A stretch of DNA of 64,000 nt from Haplosporangium gracile. Its lineage: Eukaryota > Mortierellomycota > Mortierellomycetes > Mortierellales > Mortierellaceae. Made by a program: the position numbers and the translations under genes. A model generated the notes under the pieces. The model made no database searches, was not told where the DNA came from, and worked only from the letters and a program-made list of their open reading frames with translations. The stretch lies in assembly GCA_015499985.1 (NCBI GenBank), contig JAAAUF010000085.1:1-64000 (forward strand). Reading direction: 5' to 3'. This document shows, piece after piece, positions 1 to 9,732 of the stretch. Numbering within the stretch: position 1 is the first letter of the stretch; the number at the start of each line of letters is the position of its first letter.

Positions 1-19
1 CTTCCCCACGCGACACACA

Positions 20-654
20 ATGAAGTTCCTCACCCTTGCAACAGCGTTAATCCTCGCGCCGATCGCCTATGTCTCGGCCGAGGCTTACATCGATCTCGAA
101 TCTTCCCATTCAGATAGCATTGAGCCCACCATCGCCGCCTCCTCCGCCAAAGGAAACCTCTACGTCAAGCTGAACAGCGCCAGCAACCTCCGTAACAAGG
201 ACTGGTTCGGCAAGTCTGACCCCTTTGTCGAGATGTGGCTCGATAAGTCCTACAAGGCGCGTTCCAAAAATGTCAAGTCCAATCTAAACCCCGTCTACAA
301 CCAGACCTTCTGCTTCTACGTTCGCCCCGGTCAGAGCACTCTTTACGTCCGTGCGGTCGATAGGGATACTTTCAGGAATGACAAGATCGGTCAGGCTTCG
401 GTCCCGCTTTCCAATGTCTTCAGGACTGGTCGTGAGGGTCCTCAGAACTATAAATTACCCAAATGGCTTGGCCTGCGCTCGAACGGCAATGTATTGTATC
501 TTCTTTCTAGCTTTGGTGAACTGGGCGATGGCCTGTCTGTAAAGGGAAAAAAGCGAAAAGAATGATTTTTTTACCCTTGATTGATATTTTTTCTCAAATT
601 TTTTTAACTTGATAGGTCAACATGGAGCTGCAGTTTGTTGCGGACAACTCTTAG
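20..654 (+). CDS. Small secreted C2-domain protein
   Basis: Two exons (20-490, 616-654) give a protein of 169 residues. If the intron is not removed the frame runs into a stop at 565 after a junk tail; splicing at GTATTG/GATAG instead gives a natural end (VNMELQFVADNS). Residues 1-20 are a typical signal peptide ending in VSA. Residues about 46-145 are a single C2 beta-sandwich: an N-terminal strand (GNLYVKLNSASNL), the first calcium loop with Asp in GKSDPFVEMW, then NPVYNQTFCFYV and the second loop AVDRDTFRNDKIG. C2 domains bind phospholipid, usually with calcium, and are normally cytosolic; a C2 domain behind a signal peptide and with nothing else is unusual. No transmembrane segment or GPI signal is visible. 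The role is unknown; a secreted lipid- or calcium-binding protein is inferred. Confidence 0.85.
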
Positions 655-956
655 GTTTCCTCCTTTGGGGCGACCATACATTGTGCATAATCTCCTACCA
701 CTTCCTCATAATAAAAAAACGACGCCGTTATTTCTCCGCCTTGTACAGCCTGGCGAGTGCAATAGGTCATGGATGCGAGGATGCTAGTTCTTTTTTTTGT
801 TCATCGAAATTTTTGCGTTACAAGTGACTGCAATGAGTGTTGGACTCGACGTTACTACCCAAGAGATGCTGCTGCAATTGCGGCGCCGATCACGCTAATG
901 CACCGAAAGAAGGAGGTTCTGCAAAGACAATGTCGCAGTCGATTCTTGTACGCATT

Positions 957-1797
957 TCAACTTGACCGCGGTTCATCCGTCGATATAGAACTTTGATGTT
1001 TCGGGTTCACGCTTCCTTGGGGGCTGATCGAGTCGACTGTTGAAAAAGTAACATTGCCGATTTGTCGTCCAATTGCTTGTGAGGTGATATGGCGCTTCTT
1101 AACTGTGGATGGCATAAGTTCATCATCATCGGCTTCGTGGATCTTGATAACAGTTCGCTTGAATGTAATCAATACCGGATAGACCGCGAACTTAAAACCT
1201 AGGAGCTTCATCATAAAGAGGACCTTCATCTCGTTCGTTTCCACCCTTTCATCCTGACTGTTACAACTGTTGATGACACAGGTCTCGTACTCATCCATGC
1301 ATTCATCCCCACCCTCCCCATCGTTTTCCCCATCAGTCTCATCACCATTGATACACATTACATCAGATGCCGCTTTCGTTGCCGTCACCTTGTTCTGCAC
1401 CGCGCATAGAGACATCCATAGATGGTGACGAGTTTCCTTTTCCTGAAAAATCAACAACAATAAAAGTGTTCATCTCCCGGCTCGATCTGCGCCTCGGGGA
1501 AGCTGGGCGGCGACTTTGCGTCAGTAGATTCAAAACGCACCTCGATTCGATCCTTGCACGTCTCTAGGTGGTTGGTGTTCGTAAATGGGAGATAAAAACA
1601 ATGTCAGACGCAAATGCCAATAAAAATAAATAAAAAAAAAAAAAGCAGCAAGCAGTAGATTTTGCAATTTGATACGCGATATTTACCTTGCCAAGCGCTT
1701 TCTTATCCTCCACTTCCGGGGTGGACTCGTACTTGCATTGGCTTGCAACGAAATCCGCCACTGCTGACGACCGCTTTCTGCGCTGTTTGCATCACCC
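957..1797 (-). pseudogene. Unrecognised spliced coding fragments, probably a decayed gene
   Basis: Three minus-strand pieces read like exons. The first (about 1687-1782) follows a CAG acceptor and encodes RRKRSSAVADFVASQCKY and onward to ...KKALGK before a GTAAAT donor. The second follows CTAGAG and encodes TCKDRIE before GTGCGT. The third (about 957-1448) follows a TTTTTCAG acceptor and encodes about 160 residues, with an acidic Gly/Asp/Glu stretch, ending at a stop at 957. I do not recognise the family. No convincing first exon or start codon was found upstream, and the more upstream frame (1925-2143) is only loosely connectable. It may be a real hypothetical gene or a remnant; function not assigned. 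Confidence 0.3.
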
Positions 1798-2852
1798 CCC
1801 TCTCACTTTATATCGCAGAAAACTAAAAAAAAATAGCGCGTTAGTTAGAGACCATTTCTTTTTTTTTTTCTCGCGCCACTTCCCCCGCGCACACAAATAA
1901 AAAAAAATGTCTATCTTTAATATTTCAGCAGCTGGAATCCAGAACATGATCCAACATACAGACAGCTTCCCCAATACAAAAACCAGGCCTTGTCGCGTCG
2001 GTGATGGTAATATTTCTACAAGGGTAGTAAATAAATCGAGAAAAGTTCATGTTAACTGCCACGGTACATAGAGAGTAACAGATGAGGACTGGCCCCAAAA
2101 TAGTATCGATGTCGATATCAATGTTGATGGCTTGTGTTTGCAACGTGCGCTACATCGGTATCATATTTTTATTTCTTTCCACAGCCTGTCGTTTTGTTGA
2201 GGTTGACGCCCATTAAGTTTTCGGACTAGAGGTGAGGGAGGGTGGAGGTGAGTAGTGTTTTCAGTTTGCGTCAAGAGGCGAAAAGAAGAAAGGAGAACGA
2301 GAAGGAGATATTGGAGGTCGATATCGACGGGTCATGCGGCAAGGCGATGATGGATGCTCAAGGAAGAGAAAGATACGATAGAAAGGAAAACAATAGATCT
2401 GGGACTAACTGTGGCGATCAGTGTGTATTTTTTTTCGGCTGACCTGGCTTCACCCGAATAGCGATCTTGGTTCCTCTTGCGATCTTATGTTAAAGTGAGA
2501 CGCATTGTCACACTTGATTTCTTAGTCCTATCACCATTCTTCTTTACTCGATAAAAAAAAAGAGAGAGAATGCGAACGGGAGTTGTATTCGAACCACTGC
2601 CAACGTAATTGTGCCCGCAAAATTCAATGAAGCTCTTGCACTGCACAAGCCTAGGGGATGGAGCCCTCACTGTTGTTTTTTTGTGCACAAACAAAAACCT
2701 TAAGCTTCGCTGAGGTTGAAAAAGTTAACATGCAAGAGAGCTTTTTCTTCTTTGGTTTGCCATTGGGAAAAACAAGACCTCGAAAAAATGTGCCATTGGC
2801 GGACTGGGGCATGAGTTGAGGGGAAGTGTATTTTCTTTAAGAAACAGAGAGT

Positions 2853-2858
<6 letters not shown>

Positions 2859-2890
<32 letters not shown>
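2859..2890. repeat. (GA)n microsatellite
   Basis: Uninterrupted GA dinucleotides for about 32 bp, within the FMO-A upstream region. Not present in the matching FMO-C upstream copy. Confidence 0.9.
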
Positions 2891-2892
<2 letters not shown>

Positions 2893-3245
2893 ATATTTTT
2901 GTCTCTTGTCGTCGCACAGTTTTTCCCAGCTGACTTTCTCGGGATGGGTTTTTTTCTGGGACCTTATTCTGTACCTTGCAATTTTTGTCGTATCTGAATT
3001 GTGTCAAGAGAATTTGGCGCCATTGGCACTAAACATCTGTTCTGTATTTTTTGTGGTTTCTTTGCCCATAGTTATTTACGTCGCTCCTTAACCAGCAAAC
3101 CCTCTCTATTTCTTTCACACCGCCCTTCTTTCCTTTCCTTCACTTCTCTCCATCATTCGATCTATTCCCTCTCCTTCCTTCCTCCTCCTTCACTCCTTTC
3201 TTTCATTCTACTCGTTCTCTCACTACTCTTTTCTCTCTTCGCACA

Positions 3246-5526
3246 ATGCCAATTATCTTGCACGGCTCTAATCCCTCGGTGTACGACACTTCCAACCGCA
3301 AACCCCACGTTATCATCATTGGTGCAGGATTGGCCGGTACTTTTGCAACCGAATAAGAGTATTGTTAATAGCAACAAAAACAGCCACAACTGTATCACTC
3401 ACGCAACTATAACCACAAACCACGCTCTTCATTTATTAGGCCTCACTTTGGCTACTCTACTCTACAAAGCGGACATTCCCTTCGACATCTTTGAAAAGTC
3501 GCCGGAGACCAGGAATGTTGGTGAGTACGAACATTCCTACCAAGCATATCAACAGGCTTTGCTACACCTTTGCCTTTTTCTCGATCTAAACTGACAAAGA
3601 GTCTCCTCTCTTTCTTTTACAAACAAATAGGATCGGCCGTGTATCTCACGCCGAACGTTGGCCCTCTTTTCACCCAGATGGGGATCATGGATGAATACCT
3701 GGCTAAGTCGAAGCGTTGCTCGACCATCCGCCTTTTCAACGAGCACCGCGAGCAAGACTTTGCCCTTGACTTTTCTCTCATCCATGAGTTGTAGATTCCC
3801 TTGCGTTCCTTTGAATCACTGTCGTTTATTTCTGTTAGGGTTTCCAAGTCAATTAGAGTTTTGCACAAACTTATCTTCTTTTTTTTCTTCTCCTCTATCT
3901 GGTGCAATAGGAGTGGATTCGAAGGACGGATTCTCCCTCGCAAGGTGCTTTATGAGATTATCTTGGGACAGGTTCCGGACAACCGAATTCATAGAGGAAA
4001 GCGAATGTCATGGATGACTCAAGGAGAGAACGGCGTTCATGTCAAGTTCACGGACGGAAGTGAATTTGAAGGCGACATTCTTGTTGGAGCAGATGGCGCA
4101 TACAGCGCTGTCCGCAAGTGCTTGTATGAGCGTCTCCAGAAGGACAATAAATTGCCTGCCTCTGATGCGAAGGACTTGCCTTTCAGCTGCGTTTGTGTAG
4201 CCGGATACACTGACACATTGGACGTTGAGAAGTTTCCCTTTTTGAAGGACGAAGAGAGCAGTGTTATCAACACGCGTTCTTTCGACAAGCCTTACTCAGT
4301 ACGTACACATATGTAGTTTTGCCACGAAACGAAATACTCTTGTGTTTTTTGATCTACACGGATACTTACAATCGCATCTTTACTGGTGTGCATGTATGAA
4401 TAGTGGAACGTATTCGCTGTCAGAGATAATAAGATGTGTTGGAACTCGACCTTGTATCTTGACGAGGAGACCGCCAAGTTCCACAACAACTTCCGGACCA
4501 CTGAGTGGGGCGAGGGAGGTGCCGAGGGAATGTGCAACGACGTCCGCAACTTTCCCATCAGTGGAGGCGATGGTACTCTTACTCTGGGTGACCTGATCGA
4601 TAAAACTCCCAAGAACCAGATGGCGAAGGTTATGTTGGAGGAAAAAGTGTTTGATACTTGGCACCACTGCCGCACCGTCCTGATTGGCGATGGTAAAATA
4701 GAACTAATTTTTCATACTGGGCTGGGTTGACTTCGGAAATGATTGTGCAACGCGTTCACCTTTTTTTTTTTTTTTTTTTTTTTTTTTCCATTTTAACTCC
4801 ATTAGCTTGCCACAAGGTAACTGACACTTCAGCGTCGACTTGAAGACAACAACGACGTCAGAGAAAACAGTGTCTAATGCAATTACATTCACATTAACAA
4901 TCTAGCTCCACCCAGCAGGAGGACAAGGTGCAACCACGTCGTTCCATGATGCCGTGGCGCTGGCAAACTGGATTAACGCGCTTCCTACAACCCAAGTCAA
5001 GGATCTGGAGAGAGCATTCAAGTCCTACAGAGATGAGCGACACGCAGCTGCACTAGTTGCGACGGCTCACGCCAAGAACATGTGCAAGTTCTACGGCAAG
5101 GTTCGTTGTTTCCTGTGATGCCATCGCATGTCGGGAGTCAAGGAAAGATCTTTTAATGACTTTTCTACATATTTGTAGCACACAAGCATTTTCATATCTA
5201 ACACACAAAGACCTTGAACCCCTTGAACTTTCTTTTCTCAATAGGCCAATGATCGCAGTGCATCTATGACACGATTCATTTTCAAGAACATGCCATTTTG
5301 GCTTTGGGCAGTCGTTATGAGGAAGCACATTGGTTGTCGTCCTCAAACTTCTTTCTTGCCACCTGTACTCAATACTGGAACCGTTCCACCCGTTGACCTT
5401 CCCAGTTACTGCGAGACACTGAAGGTTGTCAAGGCTCGAGAGGCTGAGCAGGCTGAGAAGGCTGAGAAAGCAGCTCAAAACAAGGAAGTTCTAGCAGTAA
5501 CAGAAGATGATGCGATTGCAGTGTAA
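3246..5526 (+). CDS. FAD-dependent monooxygenase, copy A (FMO-A)
   Basis: Eight exons (3246-3336, 3440-3520, 3631-3790, 3911-4298, 4404-4692, 4806-4816, 4906-5100, 5245-5526) encode 498 residues. Class A flavin monooxygenase (salicylate-hydroxylase-like, FAD_binding_3 fold). The Rossmann dinucleotide motif is IIIGAGLAG (Gly26, Gly28, Gly31), the DG motif is GADG at 170-173, and the GD motif is GDACHK at 335-340 followed by HPAGGQG. Such enzymes use NAD(P)H and oxygen to hydroxylate or epoxidise an aromatic or isoprenoid substrate; the substrate here is unknown. Exon 6 is an 11-nt microexon that supplies most of the GD motif (Ala-Cys-His-Lys). The C-terminus is a charged helix rich in Ala, Glu and Lys. 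The start codon follows a CT-rich leader and matches the starts of copies B and C. Intron 5 carries an uninterrupted run of 27 T. Confidence 0.9.
4761..4787. repeat. T27 homopolymer in FMO-A intron 5
   Basis: 27 consecutive T in the intron just before the 11-nt microexon. The corresponding intron in FMO-B lacks it. Confidence 0.9.
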
Positions 5527-6138
5527 AATTCAGCGAGGCTTTAGTCGGAGGAACATACGACGTCTTAATTAATGGATCGGATCAGGATGAAGCGCATCGG
5601 GCACCAGTTGTCTGCTCTCGTGTTTTTTTATCAGATGGAAATAAAATGAGAGGTTTAGTCGAATCGTGTTTTTGATTTTTATGACTTCAAGCGGCAAGAA
5701 TTTCGATGCGAAATTGTTCTTAATGTGCGAAAGGTCTAGTCTAGCTGTTGGGGCATCAATGCTGAGAGGGCCATGGTTATTTTCATTCTTCCCAGCGCCA
5801 TCTACCCAGTTTAAAATGCAGAAAAGCGAACAAGGTTTTATACCACCTGTTCCAAGGGAGAAATGGTCCTTTGCAATAATGTTACACAGAGGTGCTCTTT
5901 CTCCTTCCGCCCAATCGTTGCCTACAATCATGCGCTCGCAAAATAGATATCCTGAGGACAGGGAGAGCAGTGCAGGAGGAAATGCAACTGTCCGTTTGGA
6001 AGGGCCGAGGTAAAGTGCCGTACAGTGCTTGTTAAAAAAAAAAACACGACAAAAGGAAAAAAAAAATGAAGTTCGTTTCTTTTCTTCACATTCTTCTCTT
6101 TTCCTCTTTTTTTTCTGCAGCACTCTTTTTTACACACG
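5527..6138. other. Spacer between FMO-A and FMO-B
   Basis: 612 bp between the stop of FMO-A and the start of FMO-B. It must hold the 3' end of A and the promoter of B. The last 80 bp contain A-runs and then a CT-rich leader ending in TTTTTTCTGCAGCACTC. I see no coding signal; the open frames here are not connected to anything and lack family resemblance. Confidence 0.6.
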
Positions 6139-8348
6139 ATGACCATCACCCTTTACGGTCCTGATCCCTCGGTCTACGATACCTCCAACCGCAAACCTCA
6201 TGTTATCATTATCGGAGCAGGACTGGCTGGTATTTTCACCACCATGGGGGAGTATCCCTATTGACAAGATCAACAAAAAAAAAAAAGGCCCTGCATGCTC
6301 ACACAACACCAAACTTGACTTCCGCCACTGTTAGGTCTCACTTTGGCGGTCTTGCTCCATAAAGCAGACATTCCCTTTGATATCTTTGAAAAGTCGCCAG
6401 AAACCAGGAATGTGGGTGAGTACTTCGTTTACAACGGACACATCGACAATGCTTTACTTCGTATTTCTTATCTTGACAATTATTAACCCTTTCTCTCTCT
6501 CTTCCTTTAACTTTTTAGGTTCTGCTGTTTTTCTTGGACCAAACGTCGGACCCTTGTTCACTCAGTTGGGAATCATGGAGGAATACATGGCAAAGTCTAA
6601 GTACTGCAATGCCATCCGCATCTTCAACGAGAACCGGGAGCAAGACTTTTTCATGGACACCTCTCTTAATGACAAAATGTAAATTTGTCCCCCTCACTGT
6701 TGAGTAATTCCTACTTTCTGCCCATGGCTTTCCAACTCGTTCAATAAGGTTGAGTACTGACGACAACGTACTTTTTTAATTTTTTTCTCTCTGCGGTAGG
6801 GGCGGTTTTGAAGGACGAATTCTCCCGCGCAAGGTGTTGTACGAGATCATTTTGAGTCGAGTCCCGGAAGAGCGTATACACAGAGCCAAACGAATGTCAT
6901 GGATGACCCAAGGGGAAAATGGAGTCCATGTCAAGTTCACAGACGGCAGTGAATTCGAAGGTGACATCCTTGTCGGAGCTGATGGCGCGTACAGTGCGGT
7001 GCGTAAGTGTTTGTTTGAGCGCCTCAAGAAGGATAACCAATTGCCTGCTTCAGACGCTGCGGAGCCGCCGTTCAGCTGTGTCTGCGTTGCTGGTTATTCT
7101 GGGTCCCTGGATCCCGAAAAATTTCCGTTCCTCAAAGAAAATGCGAGTAGTGTTGTTAATACACGTTCTTTTGACAGGCCCTACTCGGTAAGTCCACGAG
7201 TTCCGACTATTTCGTCTGTGCGAGACATGTCCTTTTTTTTTCTCACTGAACACAACGCTAACGAAGAGTCTTTTTTTTTTGTTTTGACTTTGTATGCTCA
7301 GTGGAATGTATTTGCCGTCAAGGACGACAGGATGTGTTGGAATGCTACATTGTACCTGGATGCGGAGAGCTCCAAGTTTCACAACAACTTTAGGACGACC
7401 GACTGGGGCGAAGGAGGCGCGGAGAGCATGTGTAATGACGTCCGAGACTTTCCTATCCCTGGAGGCGATGGCACCCTCACTCTTGGAGATGTCATCGACA
7501 AGACTCCCAAGGACCAAATGGCAAAAGTCATGGTGGAAGAGAAGATTTTTGACACCTGGTATCATTGCAGGACCGTCTTGATCGGCGATGGTGAGTTTCC
7601 TCCGTTTGTCCCCCAGTATGTTTGCTGTTGCTTGCCCTTTCTGAGCTGCTTGTACTGACCCATGTTTATTTGCGTCGATGTCAATTGTATTAGCGTGTCA
7701 CAAGGTAAATTTGTTTTCTCAGCATCGCATTGAACGCTCAAGGAATCTATTCACAGGGATAGACGAGGGACTAATGCTATCCTTCTTCTGTGATATGATA
7801 TAGCTACACCCAGCGGGAGCTCAAGGCGCAAATATGGCAATTCAGGATGCAGTGGCGCTAGCAAACTGGATCAATGTGATTGTAACCCCACAAGTTAAGG
7901 ATGTCGAAAAGGCATTCCAGGCATACAAGAAGGAGCGACATGCAGCTGCTCAAGTAGCTGCTACTCTGTCCAAAAACATGTGCAGGTTCTACGGCAAGGT
8001 TCGTGCCACGGCCCTGTTTTTGTGTACTTTTTTTTCCTATCACTTTCTAATACCCGCTCTTTTTGATTCCTTCACCCTCTATCATAGACAACCGATATTG
8101 GAGAACTAATCACGCGGTTCATTGCCAAAAACATGCCCCTTTGGATGTGGGAGAAGGTCATGGTGGCTATGGTGCGAAATAGGCCTCAAGCCTCGTTTTT
8201 GCCGTTTGTACAGGACCATGGAACGGTCAAGGCTGCCGAGCTGGACAGCTATCGCGAGACATTGAAGATCATCAAGGCTAGAGAGGCAGAAAGAGCGGCT
8301 GCAGCGGAGGTAGTAACGGGTGTTGAGGTTAGTGGTATAATCGTGTGA
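6139..8348 (+). CDS. FAD-dependent monooxygenase, copy B (FMO-B)
   Basis: Tandem paralogue of FMO-A. Eight exons (6139-6229, 6335-6415, 6519-6678, 6800-7187, 7302-7590, 7694-7704, 7804-7998, 8088-8348) encode 491 residues. Exons 1-7 have exactly the same lengths and phases as in FMO-A (91, 81, 160, 388, 289, 11, 195 nt); only the last exon differs (261 versus 282 nt). All flavin motifs are intact: IIIGAGLAG, GADG, and GDACHK followed by HPAGAQG. The C-terminal exon is the most divergent part (LITRFIAKNMPLWMWEKV versus MTRFIFKNMPFWLWAVV in A), which may mean a changed substrate or membrane contact. Adjacent same-strand location points to origin by tandem duplication. Confidence 0.9.
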
Positions 8349-9732
8349 GTCAAGTAGTTGGTTATACAGCGCGAATAGGAGGGCTCGATACGTTTATAGA
8401 GAATGAAAAAGAAACAAGAAAAAACAAATAAAAAGAAGAATAAGATTTTGGTGGCGCATCTCAGGGACACAATACGTCTAGTTGATCGATTGGGTGAATC
8501 TCTAAGAAGTCGAATCAATAATGCGTGTGAACGATGGAAAACAGTCGAGATCAAGGTGAGGAGAGAACGGGCGCGAATGATCTTCATCACAAGGGATCGA
8601 TCGTTAGATGCCAATGGTCCCACCCATGGTCGTATCACTTATGATGCCGCCAAGCATTTGCTCAAAATGGGAGAGAAAAAATATAAACACCATAAAACAC
8701 TAATTTTGAAAGCCGCCGTCTACACGGCCGCAACCAGGAAGTTTAAGCGGTTCCGTCGCGGCAATAAACACGAAACCCGCTTTAAGCTACCTCCAATAGA
8801 ATCGTAGCCCAATCTCTCCAATACAGACGCCACGATCCTTGTTGCAGCTCCAAAGGCGTCAGGTCCTTGTACAGCGTTGATCACAGATCCATCACATGGA
8901 ACTTACAACCTAACTTATCGCGCCTCGGAGACATTTGGCGATCCTCATCTTGACAAATATTATACCCCTGGCCCTCGAGCCACTTCAGAATTGGCTAGCG
9001 TTTTTGCGAACAAAAAAATATTATAAACACACGTGCAAGTCGAAGGCACATCGGTGAAGTCAATTCCCCACTCTTTGCAGGGTCAAAGCCAACAGGATCC
9101 AAGGCGATGGTCTGGGACCACAAAAGTTGAGATCTATCCAAATCCACAACCCCAATGCGGCGTACCGGCCAGCTGGGAGTTCTACGAAATAAGATACCAC
9201 GCGTCTCCTTGGTAAATTTAATATTTTTGACCTTTTTCAATGATGTACTCGCTGATCTGGAAAGGATGGCGCGTGGTTTATCTAATGCTGATCATCATCA
9301 TTCATTGTTGGTGCTTTATTTCTACTGAATAATCCGTAGGCCTCATGGCATCAATAGTGGATAAAGTGGTCAAGGTGGTGGAACAAATCCGGCCAGGAGT
9401 CTCCATCGTCCTCGAACCTTAGCTTTTGGTTATCCGGGACCATAAGCCATGTGTGATCGTCGAGGGCATTTCGTGTTATCGGAACCTGAATCGTGATTTT
9501 TATATCGCCAGTAAAAAAGTATGTGATTCTTGGCCATTTTTTCCGCTTTCCAGAACTGCATTTCTGCGGTCTAGTCCAGACACAAAGTTTAGGTAGAAGT
9601 GGCTAGGTGGGTTGGCGGTCACTTCCTCACCTTTTTTCCCCCCCGACCTCCTGACCCTTTTTGCATTTTCTTTTTTATTCTTCATTCAGTGCGCCATCGC
9701 AACAACAACAGTACACCGACAACGACTCGACC
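8349..9732. other. Decayed region between FMO-B and ATE1
   Basis: 1.4 kb without an intact gene I can support. On the plus strand a 134-residue basic open frame (8403-8807, ...GRITYDAAKHLLKMGEKKY...) has no recognisable family. On the minus strand several stretches look like coding sequence out of frame with one another: about 9490-9350 (VPITRNALDDHTWLMVPDNQ...WPDLFHHLDHFIHY then an in-frame TGA, followed by CHEAYG), about 9190-9060 (WPVRRIGVVDLDRSQLLWSQ...), and about 8900-8730 (GSVINAVQGPDAFGAATRIV...). This fits a degraded minus-strand gene. The last 100 bp are the ATE1 leader. Confidence 0.4.

Larger units (their letters stand above)
655..3245. other. Intergenic region with decayed coding remnants and FMO-A promoter
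   Basis: This 2.6 kb stretch has no gene I can name. Its left part (957-1797) holds minus-strand fragments described separately. From about 2390 to 3240 it is the upstream region of FMO-A and is recognisably similar to the sequence upstream of the FMO-C pseudogene (18300-18985). It contains a (GA)n tract at about 2859-2890. The last 140 bp before the FMO-A start are almost pure pyrimidine on the plus strand, as seen before several other starts in this window. Confidence 0.6.
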
